A stretch of 64,000 bases of DNA from Bradyrhizobium diversitatis (GTDB taxonomy: Bacteria; Pseudomonadota; Alphaproteobacteria; Rhizobiales; Xanthobacteraceae), in NCBI RefSeq assembly GCF_016031635.1, contig NZ_JACEGD010000006.1, positions 1-64,000 on the forward strand. Direction: 5' to 3'. A model generated the notes under the pieces. It did no database searches and was not told the DNA's origin. It saw only the letters and a list, made by a program, of their open reading frames with translations. The translations under genes were made by a program, and so were the position numbers. This document shows positions 8,212 through 16,905 of the stretch, piece after piece. Every line of letters begins with the position of its first letter. Within the stretch, counting starts at the first letter, position 1.

Positions 8212-8991
8212 GTGCGTGATGACGGGCTTGATCGCGCGATCGACGCCGCAGGCGGCATCGCTCAACTTGCGCGCAAAATAGGCATCAGCCAGCCCTCCGT
8301 GTCGAATTGGACTCGCGTGCCCGCACAACGGGTGGTTGCAGTCGAGACTGCCACCGGCGTTTCCCGGAATGATCTGCGGCCAGATCTCTACAATGAGCAA
8401 GCCGTCCCAGCGAACCTCATCGATCCCGTCGATGCGGCGCGCGCGCAGGAATATGCGCTGCTGGCAACGCTGCTGTCCGCGCCGCCGTCGAAACGCCTGC
8501 TCGATCAGCTCGCCGCGCTCAGCGGTGACGCGACGCCGCTCGGGCGCGCGCATGAGGCGCTGGCCGATGCGGCCTCGAGCGCCGTCGCAGCGCAAGTCGA
8601 GCGCGAGTATTTCGATCTGTTCGTCGGGCTCGGCCGCGGCGAACTGCTGCCCTATGCCTCCTATTATCTCACGGGCTTCCTCAACGAACGGCCGTTGTCG
8701 CGCCTGCGCGGCGACCTTGCGACGCTCGGTATCGCGCGGGTAGCCGACAATTCCGAACCCGAAGATCACGCCGCCATCCTGTGCGAGATCATGTCCGGCC
8801 TTGCCGACGGCCGATTCGATGCCTCGCCCGAGGCGCAGCGCGCCTTCTTCGAAAAACATGTGTCGCCCTGGATGGGGCGGCTGTTCGCCGACATCGAGAG
8901 CGCCGGCGACGCCCGTTTCTATCGAGCGGTCGGCGCGCTCGGCCGCACCTTTATCGAAATCGAGACGGAAGCATTCACATTCGCCAACTGA
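8212..8991 (+). CDS. YdaS-type HTH fused to TorD/DmsD molybdoenzyme chaperone
   Basis: Two domains. Residues about 5-63 match a YdaS/Cro-type helix-turn-helix (AIDAAGGIAQLARKIGISQ, PSVSNW, VPAQRVVAVETATG, LRPDLY). Residues about 75-255 match the all-helical TorD/DmsD chaperone family, with the hallmark YFDLFVGLGRGELLPYASYYL. TorD-type chaperones bind the Tat leader of a molybdoenzyme and hold it for cofactor insertion, here presumably FdhA encoded just downstream. The GTG start at 8212 is set by GGGAGG five bases upstream, and the ATG inside that site is followed by an early stop. The DNA-binding domain could let the chaperone report unfolded enzyme to a promoter; this is inference. Confidence 0.88.
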   Translation: MRDDGLDRAIDAAGGIAQLARKIGISQPSVSNWTRVPAQRVVAVETATGVSRNDLRPDLYNEQAVPANLIDPVDAARAQEYALLATLLSAPPSKRLLDQLAALSGDATPLGRAHEALADAASSAVAAQVEREYFDLFVGLGRGELLPYASYYLTGFLNERPLSRLRGDLATLGIARVADNSEPEDHAAILCEIMSGLADGRFDASPEAQRAFFEKHVSPWMGRLFADIESAGDARFYRAVGALGRTFIEIETEAFTFAN

Positions 8992-9020
8992 CCGAGGCGC
9001 CTTGGTCCGGGAGAGCTGCG

Positions 9021-9230
9021 ATGAGTGACGAGACGAAAGCAAAGGTCGGACGCCGCGATTTCCTTCGCAGGGTCGGCTTGGGCACGGCCGGTGTCGGCGC
9101 GACGCTGGCGACACCGCTGGTCGGGTCCGCGCAGGCGGACAGCGAGAGCAACGATGAGAAGCGCAAGGCGCGCTACAAGGAATCCGAACACGTGAAGACG
9201 TTCTACCGCGTCAATCGTTATCCGGCCTGA
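9021..9230 (+). CDS. Small twin-arginine-signal protein of the formate dehydrogenase region
   Basis: A protein of 69 residues with a Tat signal, RRDFLRRVGLGTAGVGATL (about 11-30). After it comes a short mature tail, strongly charged then aromatic (KARYKESEHVKTFYRVNRYP). This matches the 'formate dehydrogenase region TAT target' family, found just upstream of formate dehydrogenase alpha subunits. ATG 9021 follows GGGAGAG. The alpha gene begins 13 bases after its stop, so both are surely in one transcript. The mature part has no cysteine. A role as a small exported companion of FdhA is inferred from position and the shared export route. Confidence 0.85.
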   Translation: MSDETKAKVGRRDFLRRVGLGTAGVGATLATPLVGSAQADSESNDEKRKARYKESEHVKTFYRVNRYPA

Positions 9231-9243
9231 GAGGGAGGCTGCC

Positions 9244-12186
9244 GTGCTTATCAAGCGAACACACCAGCGTTCCGATCGCCGAGGCTCCGTGGCCGAATCC
9301 CTTGCGGGCCATGCCGCGGGACTTGATCGCCGCACCTTCCTGCGCAAATCCGGTCTGGCGGGCGGCGCTCTCGCAGCGCTCGGGGCCATGCCGGTCGTCA
9401 GCGTGCGCAAGGCGGAAGCGGCCGCTGCCGGCCCGCTCGCGGCCGGCGCCATCGCCAAGAAGAGCATCTGCACGCATTGTGCAGTCGGCTGCACCGTGAC
9501 GGCGGAAGTGCTCAACGGAGTCTGGATCGGGCAGGAGCCGAGCTGGGATTCGCCGATCAACCGCGGCTCGCATTGCGCCAAGGGCGCTTCGGTGCGCGAG
9601 CTCGTGCACAGCGATCGCCGCCTGCGCTATCCGATGAAGCTGGTGAACGGGCAATGGACGCGTGTGTCGTGGGACATTGCGGTGAACGAGATCGGCGACA
9701 AGCTGCTCCAGGTTCGCGAGAAGTCGGGCAGCGATTCCGTCTACTGGCTCGGCTCGGCCAAGATGACCAACGAAGGAGCCTACCTGTTCCGCAAGCTCGG
9801 TGCGTTCTGGGGCACCAACAACACTGATCACCAGGCGCGGATCTGCCACTCCACCACCGTCACCGGCGTCGCCAACACCTGGGGCTACGGCGCGATGACG
9901 AACAGCATCAACGACATGCGCAACTCCAAGACGATGCTGTTCATCGGCAGCAACGCCGCGGAAGCGCATCCCGTCAGCATGCAGCACCTGCTGGAATCCA
10001 AGGAGCTCAACAAGGCGAACTTCATCGTCTTCGATCCGCGCCTGACCCGCACCGCGGCGCACGCCACCGAATATGTCCGGATCCGTCCCGGCACCGACAT
10101 TCCCGTGCTCTACGGCATGATGTGGCACATCCTGAAGAACGGCTGGGAGGACAAGGAATTCATCGCCCAGCGCGTCTACGGCTTCGACGACCTGCGCAAG
10201 GAGGTCGAGAAGTGGAACCCGCAGGAGGTCGAGCGCGTCACCGGTGTGCCCGCCGCGCAGCTCGAGCGCGTCGCCAAGACGTTCGCGACGGTCAAGCCCG
10301 CGACCATCATCTGGTGCATGGGCCAGACCCAGCACACGGTCGGCACCGCCAACGTGCGGGCGAGCTGCATCGCGCTGCTGATGACCGGCAACGTCGGAAA
10401 AGCCGGGGCCGGCGCCAACATCCTGCGCGGCCATGACAACGTGCAGGGCGCGACCGACGTCGGCCTCGATATCGTGACGTTGCCGTTCTACTACGGCCTT
10501 GCGGAGGGCGCCTGGAAGCACTGGTCTCGGGTCTGGGAGGTCGACTACGACTATCTCGTCTCCCGCTTCGACGAGAAGAAGCTGATGGAGACGCCAGGCA
10601 TCCCGCTGACGCGATGGTTCGATGCTGCGCTGTTGCCGAAGGCCGATGTCGCGCAGAAGGACAACGTCAAGGCCGTATTCGTGCAAGGCCACGCCAGCAA
10701 CAGCATCACGCGCATTCCGGAGTCGCTGAAGGGCCTGAAGGCGCTGGAGCTGTTGGTGATCGCCGACCCGCACCCGACCACCTGGGCATCCCTGGCGGTC
10801 GAGGCGGGACGCAAGGATGGCGTCTACATCCTGCCCGTGGCCACGCAGTTCGAATGCACGGGATCGCGCGTCGCCTCCAATCGCTCGATGCAGTGGGGCG
10901 AGCAGATCGTCAAGCCGATCTTCGAATCCAAGGATGACCTCGAGATCATCTATTTGCTGGCGAAGAAGTTCGGCTTCGCCGACAAGATGTTCAAGAACAT
11001 CAAGGTCGAGAACAATCTTCCGGTCGCCGAGGACGTGCTGCGCGAGATCAACCGCGGAAGCTGGTCGACCGGCTACTGCGGGCAGTCGCCGGAGCGCATC
11101 AAGGCGCACATGAAGAACCAGCACAAGTTCGACCTGGTGACGCTGCGTGCGCCCAAGGACGATCCGGAGGTCGGCGGCGATTATTACGGCCTGCCTTGGC
11201 CGTGCTGGGGCTCGCCCGAGGTGAAGCATCCCGGCTCGCCGCTGCTCTACAACAACAATCTGCACGTGATGGACGGCGGCGGCGCGTTCCGTCCGCGCTT
11301 CGGCATCGAACGCGAGGAGAAGCTGCCGGACGGCACGACGCGGAAGGTGAGCCTGCTCGCCGACAAATCCTTCTCCAGGGGCTCGGAGATCGAGGACGGC
11401 TATCCCGAGTTCACGCTGGCAAGCCTGAAGAAGCTCGGCTGGGACAAGGATCTCACCGAGGCCGAGATGGCGACGATCCAGAGGGTCAACCCGGCCAATC
11501 CGGATGCGGTGTCCTGGGCGGTCGACCTTTCCGGCGGCATCCAGCGCGTCGCGCTGAAGCACGGTTGCGTGCCCTTCGGCAACGGCAAGGCGCGCATGAA
11601 TGCGTTCGGCCTGCCGGACCCGATCCCGGTACATCGCGAACCGATCTACACGCCGCGCGTCGATCTCGTCGAGAAATATCCGACCCTGCCCGACGCCAAG
11701 CAGTTCCGCCTGCCCAATATCGGCTTCTCGGTGCAGAAGGCGGCGGTGGAAAAGGGGATCGCAAAGCAGTTCCCGCTGATCCTCTCCTCCGGGCGTCTCG
11801 TCGAGTACGAAGGCGGCGGCGAGGAAACCCGCACCAATCCATGGCTCGCCGAATTGCAGCAGGACATGTTCATCGAGATCAGCCCGGCTGATGCCGCCGA
11901 TCGCGGCATCAAGGACGGCGGCTGGGTCTGGGTGAGCGGTGCCGAGAACAATTCACGTGCCAGGATGAAGGCGCTGGTGACCGAACGCGTCGGCAAGGGC
12001 GTCGCCTGGATGCCGTTCCATTTCGGCGGCTGGCTCGGCGGCAACGACCTGCGCAAGAATTATCCCGCCGGCACCGATCCGATCGTGCTGGGCGAAAGCG
12101 CCAACACGATCACGAGCTACGGCTACGATCCTGCGACGGGCATGCAGGAGCCGAAAGTCACGCTTTGTCAGATCGTCGCAGCCTGA
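9244..12186 (+). CDS. fdhA: Formate dehydrogenase, alpha (molybdopterin) subunit
   Basis: Catalytic subunit oxidising formate to CO2, a 980-residue member of the DMSO-reductase superfamily. A Tat signal (DRRTFLRKSG, about 28-37) means export to the periplasmic side. A [4Fe-4S] site is formed by Cys76, Cys79, Cys83 and Cys111 (CTHCAVGC...HCAKG). The active site reads HQARICHS, with Cys201 as the molybdenum or tungsten ligand followed by His202, so this is a cysteine enzyme, not a selenocysteine one. The C-terminal molydop-binding domain is present. It is followed after 13 bases by the beta subunit. The combination of a 4Fe-4S ferredoxin-type beta and cytochrome b gamma subunit indicates a quinone-linked respiratory enzyme. 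Confidence 0.97.
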   Translation: MLIKRTHQRSDRRGSVAESLAGHAAGLDRRTFLRKSGLAGGALAALGAMPVVSVRKAEAAAAGPLAAGAIAKKSICTHCAVGCTVTAEVLNGVWIGQEPSWDSPINRGSHCAKGASVRELVHSDRRLRYPMKLVNGQWTRVSWDIAVNEIGDKLLQVREKSGSDSVYWLGSAKMTNEGAYLFRKLGAFWGTNNTDHQARICHSTTVTGVANTWGYGAMTNSINDMRNSKTMLFIGSNAAEAHPVSMQHLLESKELNKANFIVFDPRLTRTAAHATEYVRIRPGTDIPVLYGMMWHILKNGWEDKEFIAQRVYGFDDLRKEVEKWNPQEVERVTGVPAAQLERVAKTFATVKPATIIWCMGQTQHTVGTANVRASCIALLMTGNVGKAGAGANILRGHDNVQGATDVGLDIVTLPFYYGLAEGAWKHWSRVWEVDYDYLVSRFDEKKLMETPGIPLTRWFDAALLPKADVAQKDNVKAVFVQGHASNSITRIPESLKGLKALELLVIADPHPTTWASLAVEAGRKDGVYILPVATQFECTGSRVASNRSMQWGEQIVKPIFESKDDLEIIYLLAKKFGFADKMFKNIKVENNLPVAEDVLREINRGSWSTGYCGQSPERIKAHMKNQHKFDLVTLRAPKDDPEVGGDYYGLPWPCWGSPEVKHPGSPLLYNNNLHVMDGGGAFRPRFGIEREEKLPDGTTRKVSLLADKSFSRGSEIEDGYPEFTLASLKKLGWDKDLTEAEMATIQRVNPANPDAVSWAVDLSGGIQRVALKHGCVPFGNGKARMNAFGLPDPIPVHREPIYTPRVDLVEKYPTLPDAKQFRLPNIGFSVQKAAVEKGIAKQFPLILSSGRLVEYEGGGEETRTNPWLAELQQDMFIEISPADAADRGIKDGGWVWVSGAENNSRARMKALVTERVGKGVAWMPFHFGGWLGGNDLRKNYPAGTDPIVLGESANTITSYGYDPATGMQEPKVTLCQIVAA

Positions 12187-12199
12187 GAGGAGCACGCAC

Positions 12200-12796
12200 A
12201 TGGCTCGGATGAAATTTCTCTGCGACGCCGATCGCTGCATCGAGTGCAACGCTTGCGTCACCGCCTGCAAGAACGAGCACGAGGTGCCCTGGGGCATCAA
12301 CCGCCGCCGCGTCGTCACCATCAACGACGGCAAGCCGGGCGAGCGCTCGATCTCGATGGCCTGCATGCACTGCACGGACGCGCCCTGTGCGGCCGTTTGC
12401 CCGGTGAACTGCTTCTACACCACCGCCGATGCCGTGGTGCTGCACTCCAAGGACCTCTGCATCGGTTGCGGCTATTGCTTCTACGCCTGCCCGTTCGGCG
12501 CGCCGCAATATCCGAAGGTCGGGAACTTCGGCTCACGCGGCAAGATGGACAAATGCACCTATTGCGCCGGCGGTCCGGAGGCCGACGGCAGCAAGGAGGA
12601 ATACGAGAAATACGGTGCGAACCGGCTGGCCGAAGGCAAGCTGCCGCTGTGTGCTGAAATGTGCTCGACCAAGTCGTTGCTTGCGGGCGACGGCGAGATC
12701 ATTGCGCAGATCTACAAGGAGCGCGTCATGAAGCGCGGCTATGGCTCGGGTGCGTGGGGCTGGAAGACCGCATATCGCGAGACAATCGAGTCCTGA
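12200..12796 (+). CDS. fdhB: Formate dehydrogenase, beta (four [4Fe-4S]) subunit
   Basis: Electron-transfer subunit of 198 residues with four Cys clusters: CIECNACVTACKNE (about 13-26), CMHCTDAPCAAVCP (about 55-68), CIGCGYCFYACP (about 88-99) and CTYCAGG with a later CAEMCSTKS. It resembles the DmsB/FdnH/HybA group but lacks a C-terminal membrane anchor, so it is probably carried on the alpha subunit and passes electrons to the heme-containing gamma subunit. GAGAGGAG just upstream is a strong ribosome binding site. The gene lies between alpha and gamma with short spacing, as in other rhizobial three-subunit enzymes. Confidence 0.95.
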   Translation: MARMKFLCDADRCIECNACVTACKNEHEVPWGINRRRVVTINDGKPGERSISMACMHCTDAPCAAVCPVNCFYTTADAVVLHSKDLCIGCGYCFYACPFGAPQYPKVGNFGSRGKMDKCTYCAGGPEADGSKEEYEKYGANRLAEGKLPLCAEMCSTKSLLAGDGEIIAQIYKERVMKRGYGSGAWGWKTAYRETIES

Positions 12797-12836
12797 CGTG
12801 GGCAGCCGAAGGGCGCGCAAGACCGGGGAGGACGTG

Positions 12837-13838
12837 ATGGCGTCGTTTGGAAGGTTCATTCGTCTGGCGTTCGGCGCCTGGGCGCTGCTTCTTTTGGTGA
12901 CGGCGGTGCCCGCGAGTGCTCAGCAGGTCAACCCGACCGCGAGCGCGGTCAAGGAGCAGCAGCTTCTGCAGGAGCTCAACCGCATTCAGGGCCGCGTCAG
13001 CATTCCCGATCAGCGCTCCGGCGTTCTCGAGCAGCCGCAGGGACGGGAATGGCGGGAATTCCGCAATGTGACGCTGCCCTGGATCGGCGGCATTGCGATC
13101 CTCGGCATGACCGCGGCCATCGTGATCTTCTATCTCACCGTCGGGATGGTGCGTCTCGAAGCCGGACGGTCCGGCCGGACCATCGTACGCTTCAACGCCT
13201 TCGAGCGGTTCGTGCACTGGCTGACGGCGACCTGCTTCATCGTGCTCGCCATTTCCGGGTTGAACATCACGTTCGGCCGGCCATTGCTGCTGCCGCTGAT
13301 CGGTTTCGAGGCTTTCTCGGAATGGTCGCAATGGGCCAAATACGCGCACAACTATCTGAGCTTCCCGTTCACCATCGGCGTCGTCCTGATCTTCCTGATG
13401 TGGATCGGAGGCAATATCCCGAGCAAGGTGGATATCGAATGGGCGAAGCGCGGCGGCGGCCTGATCGGACATGACCATCCGCCGGCCTACCGCTTCAATG
13501 GCGGCCAGAAGATGATCTACTGGATCGTCGTGATCGGCGGCGGACTCGTCGCAGCGTCCGGCTACGCGCTGATGTTCCCGTTCTACGGCACGGGGATCGA
13601 GGGCATGCAAATGGCCCAGATCGTCCACTCGATCGTCGCGGTCCTGTTCGTCGCGGCGATGATCGGGCACATCTATATCGGCACCATCGGCATGGAAGGC
13701 GCGTTCGAGGCCATGGGCTCGGGCGAAGTCGACGTCAACTGGGCTCGCGAGCACCATAGCCTCTGGCTTGACGAGCAGAAGGCGCAAACCGGACCGAACG
13801 ACGGGCAACCGCGCCCCGCAACGGCCGCGGCCGAATAA
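12837..13838 (+). CDS. fdhC: Formate dehydrogenase, gamma (cytochrome b556) subunit
   Basis: Membrane anchor and quinone-reducing subunit, 333 residues. It has a cleavable-looking signal peptide (about 1-29, ending PASAQ), a periplasmic region, and then five hydrophobic helices: about 80-105, 125-145, 170-192, 222-244 and 258-280. Histidines suited to heme b ligation lie in FVHWLTATCF, in YAHNYLSFPF and in IVHSIVAVLF...GHIYIG. ATG 12837 is chosen over an upstream in-frame start because GGGGAGGA lies directly before it and the signal peptide begins there. It closes the structural operon; a convergent small gene starts 26 bases later. Confidence 0.95.
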   Translation: MASFGRFIRLAFGAWALLLLVTAVPASAQQVNPTASAVKEQQLLQELNRIQGRVSIPDQRSGVLEQPQGREWREFRNVTLPWIGGIAILGMTAAIVIFYLTVGMVRLEAGRSGRTIVRFNAFERFVHWLTATCFIVLAISGLNITFGRPLLLPLIGFEAFSEWSQWAKYAHNYLSFPFTIGVVLIFLMWIGGNIPSKVDIEWAKRGGGLIGHDHPPAYRFNGGQKMIYWIVVIGGGLVAASGYALMFPFYGTGIEGMQMAQIVHSIVAVLFVAAMIGHIYIGTIGMEGAFEAMGSGEVDVNWAREHHSLWLDEQKAQTGPNDGQPRPATAAAE

Positions 13839-13864
13839 GCGGAGTCCGACGCGGGCGCTTCAGC

Positions 13865-14068
13865 CTACTGAGCCGGCTCTTTCGCAAACAAGACGGAGCG
13901 GTCCTGCAGCTCCTGCTCGGGCAGCTTGTTCGCCTGGCCTGTCTGCATGTCTTGAATGGACGCCATGCCGTGCTGACCGAACTGGAGAACTGCATGCGAC
14001 CTGAACAGGTTGCTGGCCGCACCGGCGAGAAGCATGGCTGCAATGAGCGAAAGCATGAGGGGTTTCAT
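13865..14068 (-). CDS. Small exported hypothetical protein (67 aa)
   Basis: A signal peptide (KPLMLSLIAAMLLAGAAS) is followed by about 45 polar residues rich in Gln (SIQDMQTGQANKLPEQELQD). Two ATGs lie six bases apart. The inner one (14068) is preferred because the GGAG site lies seven bases before it, while it abuts the outer one. The gene converges on the formate dehydrogenase gamma gene with 26 bases between stops, but nothing ties it to that enzyme. Short exported proteins with this layout are common in Bradyrhizobium. Function unknown. Confidence 0.6.
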   Translation of the reverse strand: MKPLMLSLIAAMLLAGAASNLFRSHAVLQFGQHGMASIQDMQTGQANKLPEQELQDRSVLFAKEPAQ

Positions 14069-14558
14069 GCGCATCTCCGTCTGCCATCTCCACCCGGCAC
14101 GACGAATACATCCGGATTGTCCAGCCGCATGTGAGCCACTTCACAGCGATCGGTTCCACGACCGTTGAAACGGACCTGTTCTGGAGGCGGCCGCACTTGC
14201 GGCATCAACATGCAATCCATCCTCAGATCGGATGGTGCGGCGGGCATATCCGTGAGCCCCTGCCAGCCGTCAACTTGCTCGTCAGGGTGGATATCAGCTT
14301 GCCAATAGAAGCGCTCCGTCCCGCCCCGGCGTGGTCAAGGGCCGGCGCGGAATTCCTCCATGAGAGCAGCCATTTGGCTTCCGTTCTCGTCGGCGTTCGG
14401 CCGTGAGGTCGAAAGTGGTCCGGCTCTTGCTCTTGTCAGTATGAGAAAGTTTGATAAACGTCATACTGTGAAGGCGGGGCTGATGGAGCGAGTGGCGAGG
14501 CGGAATTTGCGGGCGGTCGAACCTGGGACTGCCGGGACGAAGGTTTTGGAATGCGCCG
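14069..14558. other. Intergenic region with NikR site; no gene seen
   Basis: A stretch of 490 bases between the small exported protein and the TonB receptor. Apart from the NikR-type operator at 14439-14466 it shows only a short inverted repeat, CCATCC/GGATGG (about 14218-14235). Open frames here are short, lack ribosome binding sites and look like chance frames in high-GC DNA. Confidence 0.6.
14439..14466. promoter_or_regulatory. NikR-type operator GTATGA-N16-TCATAC
   Basis: GTATGA at 14439-14444 and TCATAC at 14461-14466 are separated by exactly 16 bases, identical to the E. coli NikR operator consensus. The symmetry extends one base further on each side (CAGTATGA...TCATACTG, 14437-14468). 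A -35-like TTGTCA (14433-14438) abuts the left half, so a bound repressor would block a promoter. It lies about 92 bases upstream of the TonB-receptor start. Nickel-dependent repression of that receptor is inferred. No nikR gene is in the window. Confidence 0.75.
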
Positions 14559-16871
14559 ATGCGATTGAGACGGCCTAAGTCCGGCCGTCGTGGCGGCGCG
14601 CTGACGGCACTCTCGGCCCTGGCGCTGCTCGCGGATGACGGCCGCGCCCTTGCGCAGAGCAATAGCGCCGCACGCGAGCTGCCGCCGGTCCAGGTCAGTG
14701 GCAGCGAGACGCCGGGGCGCAAGAGGCCGGCCGCATCGCGCCGCACCGGCAGACCGGCTGCGGCCAGTCACCGCATCATCCTGTATCCTGCACCGACGCA
14801 GGCGTCGGATGCGCGCAGTGCCGGCTCGGGTGCAAAGGACGAGCCCGGCATGGCCAGCGAGATCACCGTCTCCGGCGATGAGATCAACGCGCGCCCGGTC
14901 TCGCGGCCGGGTGAGGTGCTCGAAGCCGTCCCGGGTCTGATCGTGACGCAGCATTCCGGCGAAGGCAAAGCCAACCAGTATTTCCTACGCGGCTATAATC
15001 TCGACCACGGCACGGATCTTGCGATTACGGTCGACGGCGTCCCCGTCAACATGCGCACCCACGCGCACGGCCAGGGTTATGCCGATCTCAACTGGCTGAT
15101 CCCGGAAACCATCGCCGCCATGGACGTGCGCAAGGGGCCTTACTTCGCGGACGAAGGCGACTTCGCCTCGGTCGGAAGCGTTCATATCGGCCTGATCGAC
15201 CGCACCAGGAGACTCGCCCAGGTGACGGTCGGCAGTTTCGGCTATCGCCGCCTGCTCGGCATGGACTCCGCAAAAGTCGGTGACGGTTCGCTGCTGGTGG
15301 CTGGCGAAGTTGGGACCTACAACGGCCCGTGGGACAATCCGGACAATGTGCGAAAGCTCAACGGCCTCGTGCGCTACAGCCAGGGCACCGCGACCGACGG
15401 CCTGTCCGTCACCGGCATGGCCTACGTCAACAGATGGAATTCGACCGACCAGGTGCCGCAGCGCGCGATTACGGGTGGCTTGTTCGACCGCTTCGGCTCG
15501 GAGGATCCGACCGACGGCGGCAACACCAACCGTTTTGCACTGTCGGGCCGCATCGCGCAGAGCGACGATCTCGGGTCGTGGAAGGCCAATGCCTATGTGG
15601 TGAAGAGCCAGCTCGACCTCTTCAACAACTTCACTTACTTCCTCGACGATCCCGTGCTCGGCGACCAGTTTCACCAGCACGACGACCGCCTGATGGCCGG
15701 CGCCAACGTCTCGCGTACGCTGAACGGTTCATTCGCGGGCCTGCCGACGCAGACCACGGTCGGCCTGCAATCGCGTTATGATGCGATCGACCTCGCGCTG
15801 ACCGACACTTTCCAGCGCGGCTTTCTCTCCAATGTCCGCAGCGACAAGGTCGGCGAGGGCAGCGTCGGGGTCTATGCCGAAAACACGGTGCGCTGGACCG
15901 ATTGGCTCAGGACGACGCTGGGCTGGCGCGGCGACTATTATGCCGCTGATGTCACCTCGCTGTTCAACACCGCCAATTCCGGCCGCGCCGACGCCGCGCT
16001 CGGCAGCCCGAAATTCAGGATGGTGCTTGGTCCGTTCAACCAGACCGAATTCTTCCTCGGTGCCGGCTACGGCATGCATTCGAACGACGCCCGCGGCGCG
16101 ACCACGACGGAAGATCCGACCGATCCCGCGACAAGGCTCACGCCGTCGCCGCTGCTGGTGCGCACCAGAGGCGCGGAGGTGGGCGTCCGCAGCAGGATCG
16201 TTGCGGGCCTCGACACTTCGCTCAGCCTCTTCATCCTGGATCAGGATTCGGAGATCCTGTTCTCCGGCGATGCCGGCGATACTTCGGCAACCCGCGCCAG
16301 CCGCCGCTACGGCTTCGAGTGGACCAACCATTACCGGCCAAGGTCCTGGATCGACATCGACGCCGATCTTGCAATGACGCATGCGCGGTTTCGCGGCTAT
16401 GACAGCGAGCAGGCGGAGGTCTATGCCTCGCTTGCCGGCTATCCCGAGGCGCAGATCGGCAATGCCCCAGGCAACTACATCCCGAACGCACCGGCGATGG
16501 TGGCGTCAGCCGGCGTCACGCTGGGCGAGAAGACCGGCTGGTTCGGAACCGTGCGTTGGCGCTACCTGGCCTCGAGCCCGCTGACCGAAGACAATGCGTT
16601 CCGCTCCTCTGCGACCAGCCTCTTCAATGGCCGCCTCGGCTATCGCATCGACAATGGCTGGCGCATCCAGCTCGACGTGCTCAACCTCTTCAACACGAAG
16701 GCGAACCAGATCACCTATGCCTATGGGTCGCTGCTCAAGACCGACTCGCTCTACAATCTCTGCACATCTGGCACAGCGCCGACGGCAGTCTGTCAGAACG
16801 GCGTGATGGATTACGTGCTGCACCCGGTGGAGCCGCTGACGTTCAGGGTCACTGTGGCGGGGACGTTCTAA
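14559..16871 (+). CDS. TonB-dependent outer-membrane receptor, probably for nickel
   Basis: Beta-barrel transporter of 770 residues. An N-terminal export segment is followed by a low-complexity linker. The plug domain runs from about residue 105 (EVLEAVPGLIVTQHSGEGKANQYFLRG in pieces, with LRGYNLDHGTDLAI and VDGVPVN). Then comes a long barrel of alternating aromatic strands, ending in Phe (VTVAGTF), the outer-membrane insertion signal. The plug segment MRTHAHGQGYADLNW has three His-rich turns that could contact metal. The NikR-type operator upstream suggests a nickel (or nickel-chelate) receptor, as with NikR-regulated receptors in other bacteria. The gene stands alone, with no exbB, exbD or tonB nearby. 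Other metal-chelate substrates remain possible. Confidence 0.9.
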   Translation: MRLRRPKSGRRGGALTALSALALLADDGRALAQSNSAARELPPVQVSGSETPGRKRPAASRRTGRPAAASHRIILYPAPTQASDARSAGSGAKDEPGMASEITVSGDEINARPVSRPGEVLEAVPGLIVTQHSGEGKANQYFLRGYNLDHGTDLAITVDGVPVNMRTHAHGQGYADLNWLIPETIAAMDVRKGPYFADEGDFASVGSVHIGLIDRTRRLAQVTVGSFGYRRLLGMDSAKVGDGSLLVAGEVGTYNGPWDNPDNVRKLNGLVRYSQGTATDGLSVTGMAYVNRWNSTDQVPQRAITGGLFDRFGSEDPTDGGNTNRFALSGRIAQSDDLGSWKANAYVVKSQLDLFNNFTYFLDDPVLGDQFHQHDDRLMAGANVSRTLNGSFAGLPTQTTVGLQSRYDAIDLALTDTFQRGFLSNVRSDKVGEGSVGVYAENTVRWTDWLRTTLGWRGDYYAADVTSLFNTANSGRADAALGSPKFRMVLGPFNQTEFFLGAGYGMHSNDARGATTTEDPTDPATRLTPSPLLVRTRGAEVGVRSRIVAGLDTSLSLFILDQDSEILFSGDAGDTSATRASRRYGFEWTNHYRPRSWIDIDADLAMTHARFRGYDSEQAEVYASLAGYPEAQIGNAPGNYIPNAPAMVASAGVTLGEKTGWFGTVRWRYLASSPLTEDNAFRSSATSLFNGRLGYRIDNGWRIQLDVLNLFNTKANQITYAYGSLLKTDSLYNLCTSGTAPTAVCQNGVMDYVLHPVEPLTFRVTVAGTF

Positions 16872-16905
16872 GAGCAGCTCGCTCCCTGCCCGTTGAGAGA
16901 CATCG

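Noticed and set aside
9211..11634. Antisense frame of 807 codons opposite formate dehydrogenase alpha
   Set aside because: It is a mirror of the fdhA codon pattern, with low-complexity Arg/Leu/Asp composition and no recognisable domain.
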